Positions 43,933-52,599 of a stretch of DNA of 64,000 nucleotides are shown one piece after another (position 1 is the stretch's first letter; every line of letters begins with the position of its first letter). The notes under the pieces were generated by a model. That model was not told the DNA's origin. It did no database searches and saw nothing but the letters and a program-made list of their open reading frames with translations. The DNA comes from Lientehia sp934351765 (lineage in GTDB: Bacteria; Bacillota; Clostridia; Lachnospirales; Lachnospiraceae), in assembly GCF_052118925.1 (NCBI RefSeq), contig NZ_JBQKGG010000001.1:248001-312000 (forward strand), given 5' to 3'. The translations under genes and the position numbers were made by a program.

Positions 43933-45405
43933 TCAGCTTTCCCGTTCATTCGGTGTCAGTCTTGCCCGGAAAAGACGCCGCTTCAGCTCCTTCAGACTGA
44001 ACGGGATCAGCGGATAAATATAGCTTTTTCCTGAAATAGTCTTATTAAATACGATCGAACAGATGAATATCAGTGTTCCGATGAGAAACCCCCAGAGGTC
44101 CAGCGCCGCAGTCAGAACCAGCAGGAGCAGACGCATGAATTTTAATGCATAGCCAAGCTCAAAGCTGGACTGGGTATAATTGGATAATGCTACAAAGGCC
44201 ATGTAAAGCATCGTTTCCGAATTAAACCAGCCTGAGTTTGCAGCGAACTCTCCAACCACCAGCGCCGCAATAACGCTTAACGGCGTACTGAGCATGCTTG
44301 GCGTGTTGAGTGCGGCCAGGCGCAGACCGTCAATGGAAAATTCCAGGATCAGGAGCTGCCAGATCAACGGAACATTCACCGTGTCCCGTACCTTAATGAA
44401 TTCCAGAGAATTCGGGATCCAGTCCGGATTCTGCATGAGCAGCAGCCATATGGGAGTCAGAAATACACCAAGTACAGAGATGGTCATACGGGACAAACGC
44501 AGGTATGTTCCGGTCAGCGGCGGAAAATAAAAGTCATCCGCCTCCTCGATAATGTCAAACATCGAAGATGGCAGGATCATAGCCGCCGGTGAGGTATCCA
44601 CCAGAATAATGATGTTTCCCTCCAGCAGATGCGCAGCCGCAGTATCCGGCCGCTCCGAATATTTAAATTTCGGAAAAGGATTATACCATTTGTGAGGATA
44701 AATACATTCTGCCAGACTTTCCTGGTTCATGGTCAGTGCATCTGCCCGGATCCCGCCGATCCGCTCCTTGATCTGACAGAGCAGTGCTTCATCGACTCTC
44801 CCTTTCATATAGCAAATGGCAATGTCGGTATGGGAGGTCTTCCCTGCCTGGGTGATCTCCACCGTCAGCTTCGGGTCTCGGATCCGCCGCCGGATCATTG
44901 CTGTATTCAGGGTCAGCGTCTCAACAAACCCGTCTCTGGAGCCACGGAGCACCTTCTCCTTTCCGGGCTCCTCCACGCTCCTTGCCGGATAATCGCGGCA
45001 GTCCATCGTAAAAGCCGAATCATAGCCGTCTATGATCAGAACCGTGATTCCCATCAGGAGCTGCGTTATGATCTGCTCCGTGTCCTGCAGAACACCAACC
45101 TGACCATAGGGAAGGTGCCGTTTTGCAAACGCCTCTGCTGTTCCCGGCATCCTATCTGCTTCCACGCTTCCCAGATACTGCAGCACACGCTGAAGAACTG
45201 AATTTTCGGTGAAGCCGTCAATCAGATAAACACACGCCTGCCGTCCTCCGATGGTAATGCTGCGGCAGATTACATCAAAATTCTGATCCACCCGTAACAG
45301 TTTATGAAACCAGCTCCTGTTTTCTTCCAGACTCTGAGAAAGACGCTTCGACTCTTTCTGCGATCCTGCTCCGTTTTTCCCATAAGGGCTTTTGTGATCC
45401 TCCAT
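43933..45405 (-). CDS. spoVAF: GerA-family spore protein, SpoVAF-like
   Basis: 490 residues. Large N-terminal soluble domain (about 35-290) and a membrane domain (about 300-470) with several spans, as in GerAA/SpoVAF. Motifs: ILVDTSPAAMILPSSMFDI (about 268), PPLTGTYLRLSRM (about 292), and SMLSTPLSVIAALVVGEFA. Length and the ending RRLFRARLTP resemble SpoVAF, a forespore inner-membrane germination protein, better than GerAA; no gerB/gerC partners are adjacent. A TTG at 45408 is possible, but the ATG at 45405 has GAGGAG 9 bp upstream. The ribosome site lies in a hairpin. Confidence 0.85.
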   Translation of the reverse strand: MEDHKSPYGKNGAGSQKESKRLSQSLEENRSWFHKLLRVDQNFDVICRSITIGGRQACVYLIDGFTENSVLQRVLQYLGSVEADRMPGTAEAFAKRHLPYGQVGVLQDTEQIITQLLMGITVLIIDGYDSAFTMDCRDYPARSVEEPGKEKVLRGSRDGFVETLTLNTAMIRRRIRDPKLTVEITQAGKTSHTDIAICYMKGRVDEALLCQIKERIGGIRADALTMNQESLAECIYPHKWYNPFPKFKYSERPDTAAAHLLEGNIIILVDTSPAAMILPSSMFDIIEEADDFYFPPLTGTYLRLSRMTISVLGVFLTPIWLLLMQNPDWIPNSLEFIKVRDTVNVPLIWQLLILEFSIDGLRLAALNTPSMLSTPLSVIAALVVGEFAANSGWFNSETMLYMAFVALSNYTQSSFELGYALKFMRLLLLVLTAALDLWGFLIGTLIFICSIVFNKTISGKSYIYPLIPFSLKELKRRLFRARLTPNERES

Positions 45406-45411
45406 CAAAAA

Positions 45412-45464
45412 AAACTCCTCTCTGCAGTTTTTCCTAGTATCTGCAAAGAGGAGTTTCTTTATTC
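45412..45464 (-). promoter_or_regulatory. SigG-like spoVAF promoter nested in an RBS-sequestering hairpin
   Basis: Minus strand: GAATA (45460-45464), 18-bp spacer, GATACTA (45435-45441), near the SigG pattern GnATR / CATnnTA. A 16-bp inverted repeat with one mismatch (45441-45456 with 45412-45427) flanks the predicted start point; its 3' arm holds GAGGAG and is followed by TTTTTTTTG-ATG. It can act as terminator for the upstream araD message and block translation of readthrough RNA. Confidence 0.6.
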
Positions 45465-45556
45465 CGGCAAGCCTGCCGCCTTCATTTCGTTTTCAGCCTA
45501 TCCGGCCTGCTTTTATTTTCGGTCTTATCCGGCCTGCTTTCGTTTTCCGTAAATGC

Positions 45557-46246
45557 TTACTTCTGACCGTAGTATGCGTTTGCACCATGCTTGCGGTAAT
45601 AATGCTTATCCTGAACATACTGAACCGCCGGACGGATCTTGGGATTGATCATCTCCGTCTGTGCCGCCATCTTGGCAACCTCATCCAGGACAACTGCATT
45701 ATGAACAGCCTCCGCTGCATTTTTTCCCCAGGTAAATGGTCCATGGCTGGTGCAGAGCACACCGGGGCAGGATAACGGATCGCGGCCCTCAAATGCCTCG
45801 ATGATCACCTTTCCGGTATTCTTCTCATAAGCTTCCTCCACCTCTTCCGGTGTCAGAACCCTGGCACAGGGGATCTCTCCGTAAAAATAATCGGCATGAG
45901 TCGTTCCGTAGCAGGGAATGCCTCTTCCGGCCTGTGCCCAGGAGGTCGCCCATGCAGAATGGGTATGAACCACACCGCCGATGCCCTCGAAGGCCTTGTA
46001 AAGCTCCACGTGGGTCGGTGTATCCGATGACGGGCGGAGCTTTCCTTCCACAACCTTTCCATCCAGATCCACAACTACCATATCTTCGGGCTTCATGGTT
46101 GCATAGTTTACGCCGCTGGGCTTAATCACTACCAGACCGCTTTCCCGGTCGATGGCACTTACATTTCCCCAGGTATAAACCACCAGGCCGTGAGCCGGCA
46201 GCTCCATATTGGCGCGGTAAACCTCTTCCTTTAACTGTTCTAACAT
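45557..46246 (-). CDS. araD: L-ribulose-5-phosphate 4-epimerase (AraD/UlaF type)
   Basis: 229 residues, class II aldolase fold. Converts L-ribulose 5-phosphate to D-xylulose 5-phosphate. Zinc-binding histidines in VHTHSAWATSWAQ (about 93) and a later CTSHGPFTWG (about 168), plus GNVSAIDRESGLVVIKPSG (about 27) and TTHADYFYG. No other arabinose or ascorbate genes are nearby. GGAG lies upstream of the ATG, and its message ends at the hairpin ahead of spoVAF. Confidence 0.93.
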   Translation of the reverse strand: MLEQLKEEVYRANMELPAHGLVVYTWGNVSAIDRESGLVVIKPSGVNYATMKPEDMVVVDLDGKVVEGKLRPSSDTPTHVELYKAFEGIGGVVHTHSAWATSWAQAGRGIPCYGTTHADYFYGEIPCARVLTPEEVEEAYEKNTGKVIIEAFEGRDPLSCPGVLCTSHGPFTWGKNAAEAVHNAVVLDEVAKMAAQTEMINPKIRPAVQYVQDKHYYRKHGANAYYGQK

Positions 46247-46366
46247 ACTTTCTTCTCCTTTCGTTTTATATCCATTTGTTTTTTATTCATTCCCCTGAAA
46301 AATATGTTCTTACATATTCATATTCTTTGTATAACAGAAAACTCCCCCGAGATTTTCTGTTACAAA

Positions 46367-46420
46367 AGGCGCCTCCATAATCGGGAGCGCCTTAACGGAA
46401 CCTGATAAGCACAGGTTCCG
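46367..46420 (-). terminator. Terminator after the Dabb gene (two hairpins)
   Basis: On the minus strand a CGGAACCTG/CAGGTTCCG hairpin (46396-46420) is followed by AGGCGC...GCGCCT (46367-46392) and TTTTGT. It ends the nfnAB-Dabb transcript. Confidence 0.75.
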
Positions 46421-46430
46421 TTTCATATGG

Positions 46431-46736
46431 TTATAATACTTCGTAGTCACAGCAGGTACGGTCTGTCAAATACGGTTTCACACAGGCTCCGACCGCTTCT
46501 ACATGACCGGGATGTACCTGATATGCCGCCAGAGCTTCTGCTGTCTCAAAGGTTCCGTCAAGAACAAGATCCACAGAGCTTGTCGGCAGAGGCGGTGCGA
46601 TCACCTTTACATCAATCACTCCGGCTGCTGCTTTCTTTACCTCTAACAGACGCTTTTCAAAATCAGCCGCAATGGCTGTTCTCTGCTCTTCGGTTACCTC
46701 GGGCTTAAATTTCCAGCTTACGATATGCTTAACCAT
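46431..46736 (-). CDS. Dabb-domain (stress-responsive alpha/beta barrel) protein
   Basis: 101 residues, one dimeric alpha/beta barrel domain: MVKHIVSWKFKPE at the N-terminus, SSVDLVLDGTFETAEALAAY (about 53) and YQVHPGHVEAV (about 72). Dabb proteins are small dimers with varied roles (stress protection, cyclisation); none is predictable here. It follows nfnB by 9 bp and shares its terminator, so it is co-transcribed with nfnAB. Confidence 0.9.
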   Translation of the reverse strand: MVKHIVSWKFKPEVTEEQRTAIAADFEKRLLEVKKAAAGVIDVKVIAPPLPTSSVDLVLDGTFETAEALAAYQVHPGHVEAVGACVKPYLTDRTCCDYEVL

Positions 46737-46745
46737 AGTTCCTCC

Positions 46746-48128
46746 TTATTTGGACAGGAATTCATGAATTCCCTTTGCACCGGCACGGCCTGCTTCCATC
46801 GCCAGGATTACGGTCGCTGCACCGGTTACGGCATCGCCACCGGCGTAAACGCCGTCTTTGCTTGTCTTACCGGTATCTGCCTCAGCAACGATACATTTCT
46901 TCTTATTGATCTCAAGACCCTTTGTGGTAGAGGAGATCAGCGGGTTCGGAGAAGTACCGAGGGACATGATCACTGCATCACACTCAATCTCGAACTCGGA
47001 GCCTTCAATCGGTACAGGACGACGTCTTCCGGAAGCATCGGGCTCGCCCAGCTCCATCTTTACGCAGCGTACTGCTCTTACCCAGCCCTTGTCATCTGCG
47101 AGGATCTCAACCGGGTTGGTCAGAAGATCGAAGATAATTCCTTCTTCTTTTGCATGATGAACTTCCTCTGCTCTTGCAGGAAGCTCCGCTTCACTTCTTC
47201 TGTATACGATATGAGTCTCAGCACCAAGACGGAGCGCGGTTCTTGCAGCATCCATTGCCACGTTTCCTCCGCCGACGATGACTGCCTTCTTGCTCTCCGG
47301 CATGGGAGTTGCATAGTCATCCAGTCTTGCTTTCATCAGGTTGCTTCTTGTCAGGTACTCGTTTGCGGAGAATACGCCGTTTGCGTTCTCTCCGGGGATT
47401 CCCATGAACATCGGGAGACCGGCACCGGAACCGATGAATACGGCATCAAAGCCTTCTTCATTTAACAGCTCGTCAATGGTTACGGACTTGCCGACGATAA
47501 CATCCTTCTCAATGGTTACACCGAGAGACTGAACATTTTCAACCTCAGGCTTTACAACCTTGTCCTTGGGAAGACGGAATTCCGGAATTCCGTATGTAAG
47601 CACGCCGCCTGCCTCATGGAGTGCCTCGAAGATCGTCACTTCATAGCCAAGCTTTGCCAGGTCGCCTGCACAGGAAAGTCCGGACGGACCGGAACCGATA
47701 ACAGCGACTTTCTTTCCGTTTGACTTCTCTGCCTTCTTGGGCTTGATTCCGTTTTCTCTTGCCCAGTCAGCTACGAAACGCTCCAGCTTGCCGATGGCAA
47801 CCGGATCACCCTTCTTGCCGCGGATACATTTTCCCTCACACTGGCTCTCCTGCGGGCATACACGGCCGCATACAGCAGGCAGGGAAGAGGACTCGGACAG
47901 GATCTGATATGCTGCCTCGAAATTCTCCTCTACGATCTCATGGATAAATCCGGGGATATTAATGGATACCGGACATCCCTGAGAACACATGGGCTTTTTG
48001 CACTGTAAGCAGCGCTTTGCCTCTTCAATCGCTTCTTCTTTATTATAACCCAAGCAAACCTCTTCAAAGTTGGCTGCTCTTACCTGGGGAGCCTGCTCCC
48101 TTACCGGTACTCTTTTTAATCCTTCCAT
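46746..48128 (-). CDS. nfnB: NfnB / glutamate synthase small-subunit-like flavoprotein
   Basis: 460 residues. N-terminal 4Fe-4S domain with cysteines in RCLQCKKPMCSQGCPV (about 38-55) and AVCGRVCPQESQCEGKC (about 86), then two dinucleotide-binding folds: FAD motif VAVIGSGPSGLSCAGDLAKL (about 142) and NADPH motif AVIVGGGNVAMDAARTALRL (about 285). With the FAD/2Fe-2S subunit encoded just upstream it forms NfnAB, which couples NADH, ferredoxin and NADP by electron bifurcation. Stop and start with nfnA overlap (TAATG). The glutamate synthase large subunit is absent, favouring NfnB. Confidence 0.92.
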   Translation of the reverse strand: MEGLKRVPVREQAPQVRAANFEEVCLGYNKEEAIEEAKRCLQCKKPMCSQGCPVSINIPGFIHEIVEENFEAAYQILSESSSLPAVCGRVCPQESQCEGKCIRGKKGDPVAIGKLERFVADWARENGIKPKKAEKSNGKKVAVIGSGPSGLSCAGDLAKLGYEVTIFEALHEAGGVLTYGIPEFRLPKDKVVKPEVENVQSLGVTIEKDVIVGKSVTIDELLNEEGFDAVFIGSGAGLPMFMGIPGENANGVFSANEYLTRSNLMKARLDDYATPMPESKKAVIVGGGNVAMDAARTALRLGAETHIVYRRSEAELPARAEEVHHAKEEGIIFDLLTNPVEILADDKGWVRAVRCVKMELGEPDASGRRRPVPIEGSEFEIECDAVIMSLGTSPNPLISSTTKGLEINKKKCIVAEADTGKTSKDGVYAGGDAVTGAATVILAMEAGRAGAKGIHEFLSK

Positions 48129-49015
48129 TATTTGTCACCTCCGCACTGTCCGCATCCGCCATGATGAGTCTCGCCCTCCTGGAATGCAAGAAGTGCTCTT
48201 CCCTCAGCGGTCTTATACATAGCCTGACGCTTCATTGCCTCATCAAAGTTGATCTTATGGCCATCAAACTCAGGTCCGTCTACACAGGCGAACTTCACTT
48301 CATCGCCTACTGTCAGACGACAGGCTCCGCACATACCGGTACCGTCTACCATGATCGGGTTCATGCTGACAATCGTAGGGATTCCCAGCTTCTGTGTGGT
48401 CAGGCAGCAGAATTTCATCATGATCATCGGTCCGATGGCAACACATACATCGTAATGCTTTCCTTCTGCAACGAGATCCTCGATCACCTTGGTTACCATA
48501 CCGCTTCTGCCATAGCTTCCGTCATCGGTTGTGATATACAGATTTCCGGCAACCTTCTTTAACTCTTCTTCCATGATCAGCAGGCTCTTGGTCTTTGCAC
48601 CAACGATTACATCTGCATCGATGCCATGCTCATGGAGCCATTTTACCTGGGGATATACGGGAGCTGTTCCCACACCGCCGGCAACAAATAAGATCTTTTT
48701 CTTCTTGGTCTCTTCCACATCATCTGTGATGAGCTCGGACGGATGTCCCAGAGGACCAACGAAATCCATAAAGGAATCTCCGGCCTTTAACTGCGCAAAT
48801 TTATGGGTAGAGGCGCCGATCGGCTGGAATACGATCGTAACCGTACCCTTTTCTCTATCATAGTCTGTGATCGTTAACGGGATTCTTTCCCCCTTCTCAT
48901 CCAGTCTGACAATAATAAACTGTCCAGGCAGACAAGACTTTGCTACTCGCTTTGCTTCTACATCCATCAGAATGATATTTTCTGTCAGATGTTCCGCTCT
49001 CAGAATCTTGAACAT
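48128..49015 (-). CDS. nfnA: NfnA, FAD and 2Fe-2S subunit of NADH-dependent ferredoxin:NADP oxidoreductase
   Basis: 295 residues, dihydroorotate-dehydrogenase-electron-transfer-like. FAD-binding domain (about 1-95; PGQFIIVRLDEKGERIPLTI), NAD-binding domain (about 105-215; ILFVAGGVGTAPVYPQVKWL) and a cysteine cluster for 2Fe-2S (GTGMCGACRLTVGDEVKFAC, about 228), plus a Cys-rich tail HHGGCGQCGGDK. AAGGAGG precedes the ATG; promoter at 49077-49105. Confidence 0.93.
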   Translation of the reverse strand: MFKILRAEHLTENIILMDVEAKRVAKSCLPGQFIIVRLDEKGERIPLTITDYDREKGTVTIVFQPIGASTHKFAQLKAGDSFMDFVGPLGHPSELITDDVEETKKKKILFVAGGVGTAPVYPQVKWLHEHGIDADVIVGAKTKSLLIMEEELKKVAGNLYITTDDGSYGRSGMVTKVIEDLVAEGKHYDVCVAIGPMIMMKFCCLTTQKLGIPTIVSMNPIMVDGTGMCGACRLTVGDEVKFACVDGPEFDGHKINFDEAMKRQAMYKTAEGRALLAFQEGETHHGGCGQCGGDK

Positions 49016-49076
49016 GTCTTTTCCTCCTTACCTTTCCTGCCGCATGACGACATTTTTCGCACATGCTATCCAGTTT

Positions 49077-49105
49077 ATTCTAACACTCTATCCCCTTGAT
49101 TTCAA
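49077..49105 (-). promoter_or_regulatory. Sigma-A promoter of nfnAB
   Basis: TTGAAA (49100-49105), 17-bp spacer, TAGAAT (49077-49082) on the minus strand. Confidence 0.85.
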
Positions 49106-49247
49106 CCGGAAAATTCCATGAAATCCGCAGAAATTGTTCTTTTTTTCACAGATTTCCGTATCTGTCTTTATCTTTCGGTTTTCCATATGTAAGGTTACTT
49201 TTTTTCCATACCGGTCAATCTTTTTTATTCGTAAATTTCCATAACAA

Positions 49248-49287
49248 AAAGCTGCCCTCCATACGTCTCCGCACAAAGAACAGCTTT
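49248..49287 (-). terminator. Possible terminator after the zinc-ribbon/FHA cluster
   Basis: AAAGCTG / CAGCTTT, a 7-bp stem with a long loop, followed by TTGTT on the minus strand. Confidence 0.4.
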
Positions 49288-49383
49288 CGTTAATTCTCAA
49301 TTCAATTTTTAATTATTCCGCATCAAATCCTGCTGCCGGTCTGTCCACTCAGTTTTTCCGGGCAGTGGTTGTTCTGATGCCCT

Positions 49384-50571
49384 TTACAGCAGGCTTGCCA
49401 GGCTGCTGCCCACCATCAGACCGAAGATGAACGTGATGATATAGGTTGCGATCAGGTTCAGCAGGAACAGAAGGAACAGTTTCCATACTCGCTTATCCTT
49501 ATCCTCTGGCAGGAACGGATCCATTGCTGCCGGAACAAAAAAATAGGACAGCAGATTTCCGGCACTGTAGATCAGGAATGCCAGAGCAAAGGGAACTCCA
49601 TTGACGCTGTAACCGCTGGTCAGCGGGAAGATCAGGACAAACAGCGCAGTCACTGCAGTAAAGGGAAGCTGTGCCAGCGCCTTCGCTGCGGCAACTCCAA
49701 GACCCTGCATATAACTCATGGGTTTTTTACCAAAGGCCATCGCCAATGCGCCCCATACAGCAAGCACTGCAGCACCTCCAAGAAGTGCACCAAAAAACAG
49801 CATGGGTGTACTTACAACCTTATAAGAAAGATAGCCACCGGTCGCTCTTGAGACAGCAGAGTTTACCTTAATTCCGAAGAACATGAAAATCAGGCAGAAG
49901 AACAAAAGCTGTGCACCCAGTGCTCCGAAGATTACAGCCGGTTTTCCTGCTTTTGTCATCTCACTTAAGGTTGCAGCCGGTTTTTTCCAGGAATCCAGAA
50001 TGGTTCCCCAGAGTCCTTTCATATAAACACCGGCAGCACTGGGCGCTTTCGGTGCCTGACCAGGCTGATTACCCGGCTGTCCATACGGTGCCTGACCATA
50101 AGGATGTCCCTGTGCCTGACCATTTGGTGCTCCATAAGGATGCCCCTGTGCCTGACCATTTGGTGCTCCGTAAGGATGCCCCTGTGCCTGGCCGTTCGGT
50201 GCTCCGTAAGGATGTCCCTGTGCCTGGCCGCTCGGTGCTCCGTAAGGATTTCCCTGTGCCTGGCCGTTCGATGCTCCGTAAGGATTTCCCTGTGCCTGGC
50301 CGTTCGATGCTCCGTAAGGATTTCCCTGTGCCTGGCCGTTCGGTGCTCCGTAAGGATGTCCCTGCGTCTGGCCGTTCGATGCTCCGTAAGGATGTCCCTG
50401 CGCCTGGCCGTTCGGTGCTCCGTAAGAGCTTCCCTGCGTCTGTGCCGCTCCGGCCTCCTTCACTTGCTCCGGTGCAGCCGCCTGCTCCGGTGCCTGCGCT
50501 CCACCCGTCTGACAGGTGCATACCTCACCGTCCTTCAGCGGTCTTCCGCACTGACTACAAAACTTTGCCAT
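49384..50571 (-). CDS. Zinc-ribbon protein with Gly/Gln repeat linker and Yip1-type membrane domain
   Basis: 395 residues from the ATG at 50571 (GGAGG 8 bp upstream; an ATG 6 bp earlier is too close to it). N-terminal zinc ribbon KFCSQCGRPL plus EVCTC, an A/Q/E segment, then about nine 11-residue repeats (GQAQGHPYGAP type, about 45-155), and a C-terminal Yip1-like domain with about five spans (about 180-395). It is the last gene of a five-gene cluster. The repeat linker is likely disordered. Function unknown. Confidence 0.75.
   Translation of the reverse strand: MAKFCSQCGRPLKDGEVCTCQTGGAQAPEQAAAPEQVKEAGAAQTQGSSYGAPNGQAQGHPYGASNGQTQGHPYGAPNGQAQGNPYGASNGQAQGNPYGASNGQAQGNPYGAPSGQAQGHPYGAPNGQAQGHPYGAPNGQAQGHPYGAPNGQAQGHPYGQAPYGQPGNQPGQAPKAPSAAGVYMKGLWGTILDSWKKPAATLSEMTKAGKPAVIFGALGAQLLFFCLIFMFFGIKVNSAVSRATGGYLSYKVVSTPMLFFGALLGGAAVLAVWGALAMAFGKKPMSYMQGLGVAAAKALAQLPFTAVTALFVLIFPLTSGYSVNGVPFALAFLIYSAGNLLSYFFVPAAMDPFLPEDKDKRVWKLFLLFLLNLIATYIITFIFGLMVGSSLASLL
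50090..50440 (-). repeat. 33-bp tandem repeats coding 11-residue units
   Basis: About nine near-identical 33-bp units in frame within the zinc-ribbon/Yip1 gene. They vary mainly at one His/Asn codon and one Pro/Ser codon, so the array is probably variable between strains. Confidence 0.9.
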
Positions 50572-50591
50572 AATCATATCCTCCTTTTGTT

Positions 50592-51548
50592 TTAAAAAAA
50601 CTCTCCCATAGATGATGCATCAATCTTCCAGGTGGGAAACATTCCAAATTTCTTTCCTGCTTTTACCAGAGTGAGATCAAGGTTCTCTTCCTGATCGGTT
50701 CCAAAAATACTCACCTTCATAGTCACCGTCACATCTTTTCTTGTAAGTCCGTCGCTTCCGGTATAACTCAGTCCCTCGTCCTGTATCTCAAATTTCATAC
50801 CGGAAAAGGTCGATACCATGGCAACCAGAGAAGAAACCGATTCATCCATGGAATCGATGAACTCTGACTTTGTCTGGTAATTGTCCATATCTTCGCCCCA
50901 GTAAATACTGCTGTACAGCTTTCCCCAGTCTCCGCTCTTCATACTGCGCTCAAACTGCTTGATCGGTGCAGAGGTGCTCCCGGCACGGATTCCAAGAAAT
51001 ACAAAGCTACCGATAACTGCCACCAGAACTGCAATCACAAGTGTGATAACCAGCGGCTTCTTACTCTTCTTTTTCTTCGGAACTCCCATTCCATGACCAT
51101 CCGAAGCGGCATTCGCCTGTCCGTACGGCTTCTGGTTATAGGGATTCTGGTTATATGGATTCTGATTGTATGAATTCTGGTTATATGGATTCTGATTGTA
51201 TGAATTCTGATTGTATGAATTCTGATTGTATGAATTCTGATTATATGGATTCTGATTAGGTGAATTCACCTGAGCACCGTTCTGTCCAATGCTGTTCTGC
51301 TGATAAGGATTGGATTGAGGTCCACCCTGTCCGCCAACATTCTGTCCATAAGGATTCTGGTTGCATAAATTGGGCTGTACCCCCTCCTGTCCCGGTCTTA
51401 CCTGTGCGGCCTCTTTCGCCGTCTGATCTGGCGCCAGGGCTTCTCCGGCCGCTTCCGGCTTCGGTGCCTCCGTCCGGAGCAGCTTTCCGCATTCCTTACA
51501 AAACTTCGATGTGTCTGCATTCTCGGTTCCGCAATACTTACAATACAT
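50592..51548 (-). CDS. Zinc-ribbon protein with Asn/Gln/Tyr repeats and a membrane-anchored outer domain
   Basis: 318 residues. Zinc ribbon CKYCGTENADTSKFCKECGK (about 3-22), a P/A/Q linker, about nine NQNPY/NQNSY pentapeptide repeats (about 95-145), a Lys-rich stretch, one membrane span (about 165-188) and an extracytoplasmic domain (about 190-318) with KQFERSMKSGDWGKLYSSIY, resembling DUF4878-like lumazine/NTF2-type folds. GGGAGG lies 6 bp before the ATG. Second last gene of the cluster. Confidence 0.75.
   Translation of the reverse strand: MYCKYCGTENADTSKFCKECGKLLRTEAPKPEAAGEALAPDQTAKEAAQVRPGQEGVQPNLCNQNPYGQNVGGQGGPQSNPYQQNSIGQNGAQVNSPNQNPYNQNSYNQNSYNQNSYNQNPYNQNSYNQNPYNQNPYNQKPYGQANAASDGHGMGVPKKKKSKKPLVITLVIAVLVAVIGSFVFLGIRAGSTSAPIKQFERSMKSGDWGKLYSSIYWGEDMDNYQTKSEFIDSMDESVSSLVAMVSTFSGMKFEIQDEGLSYTGSDGLTRKDVTVTMKVSIFGTDQEENLDLTLVKAGKKFGMFPTWKIDASSMGEFF
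51127..51255 (-). repeat. 15-bp tandem repeats coding NQN[PS]Y
   Basis: About eight to nine 15-bp units alternating between TTATATGGATTCTGG-like and TTGTATGAATTCTGA-like forms (as read on the plus strand). In frame. Confidence 0.85.
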
Positions 51549-51615
51549 ACTCTTCCTCCCTCTTTTGTTTTATATTCTGATCCACCGGAGCTTCCGTTCT
51601 GTCTTCCAGATTCTT

Positions 51616-52575
51616 CTACCGGATCATAAACTGAAAGGATTCATCTGCCAGGACAAACCCGTCTCCGTGGCAAAGCCGGTACTCATCGCCGGGATCCAGC
51701 CGCATACCGTTTAGATAGGTAGCATTGGTGGAATTGTGATCCACCAGATAATACTCGCCTCCGTCCATCAAAATACTGGCATGATGGCGGCTCACTGCCG
51801 GATTGTCCGGAATACAGAAGTCCGCATCCTGGCTCTTTCCAAGCAGCGTTTCATCCAGAACGATAGCCATCTCATCACCGGTTCGAAGCTGAATGATATA
51901 TGCCACCTCATCCGGTGCGTCAAAGGCATCGGGAAGCATAATATCCAGTCCGTCATCCTTTTTGGTTTCCCCGGAAGTTTCCGGCTCTTCAAGCTCCTCC
52001 GGCTCTGCTCCGTAAAACTCCGGTTCTTCGGCGGCTGCCGCTTCAATGGAATCTGCTGCAATGTCCTGCAAAAGCAACGTATCTGCCATGGCCTTGCACT
52101 GATCCAGTGTTTCACGCTTCACGCCTTTTACATAGTTGAGAAGCATTCTCATGTTTTCCTGATTCTGTGCCGGATTTCCCTGCATGACCGTCAAAAGCTC
52201 AGTCATCAGAAGACGCAGCTTTTCCACCGCACTTCTGGAATCCTTCTGGAGTCCGCAGAGCCAGCGGATCTCTCCGGTCTCGTCATTGACATAGACGTCG
52301 GACATACTCATAAGCAGCTCATTGCGCGGGATCATGTAGTCATCCAGATGGACCCATACATTTAACAGACTGCGGATCACCTGTGCCGCCGCCTTTTTGG
52401 GCATATCACCCGGAAAAATCTGGTCAAGAGGCGTGAACCCGTCTGTATTATAACTGGCCTCTCCGGCCTCTGTGTCCAGCTCCAACCGGAAAAGCCCTTC
52501 GATTTCATTACATAAAAGCATCTGATAGGTGATTCCGTCAAAGGTCGTCTCCACCTGTCGTTCTATTCTGTCCAT
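51616..52575 (-). CDS. FHA-domain protein with DUF6382-like N-terminus
   Basis: 319 residues. The N-terminal about 170 residues resemble the DUF6382 domain (MDRIERQVETTFDGITYQML at the start, then LDDYMIPRNELLMSMSDVYV). An acidic linker (about 185-225) leads to a C-terminal FHA domain (about 228-319) with LLGKSQDADFCIPDN, VSRHHASI and STNATYLNG. FHA domains bind phosphothreonine, so it probably reads a Ser/Thr kinase signal. No kinase is encoded in the window. It lies 24 bp downstream of the TadZ-like gene. Confidence 0.85.
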   Translation of the reverse strand: MDRIERQVETTFDGITYQMLLCNEIEGLFRLELDTEAGEASYNTDGFTPLDQIFPGDMPKKAAAQVIRSLLNVWVHLDDYMIPRNELLMSMSDVYVNDETGEIRWLCGLQKDSRSAVEKLRLLMTELLTVMQGNPAQNQENMRMLLNYVKGVKRETLDQCKAMADTLLLQDIAADSIEAAAAEEPEFYGAEPEELEEPETSGETKKDDGLDIMLPDAFDAPDEVAYIIQLRTGDEMAIVLDETLLGKSQDADFCIPDNPAVSRHHASILMDGGEYYLVDHNSTNATYLNGMRLDPGDEYRLCHGDGFVLADESFQFMIR

Positions 52576-52599
52576 TTATCCCTTCTGCTCCCTTCCTTG

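Larger units (their letters stand above)
49016..49383. other. 368-bp intergenic region upstream of nfnA
   Basis: Holds the nfnAB promoter at 49077-49105 and a possible terminator for the zinc-ribbon cluster at 49248-49287. The frames open here are short and lack ribosome sites. Nothing else is recognised. Confidence 0.6.

Noticed and set aside
49088..49300. 70-codon minus-strand frame upstream of nfnA
   Set aside because: No ribosome site, crosses the nfnAB promoter, unlikely composition.
49911..50595. Long open frames on the plus strand and on a second minus frame across the 33-bp repeats
   Set aside because: They arise because the repeat unit is a multiple of 3 and lacks stops in several frames; no ribosome sites, and the zinc-ribbon/Yip1 frame is clearly the real one.
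50090..51255. CRISPR-like appearance of the regular short repeats
   Set aside because: Units are contiguous and in frame with no unique spacers, and there are no cas genes.
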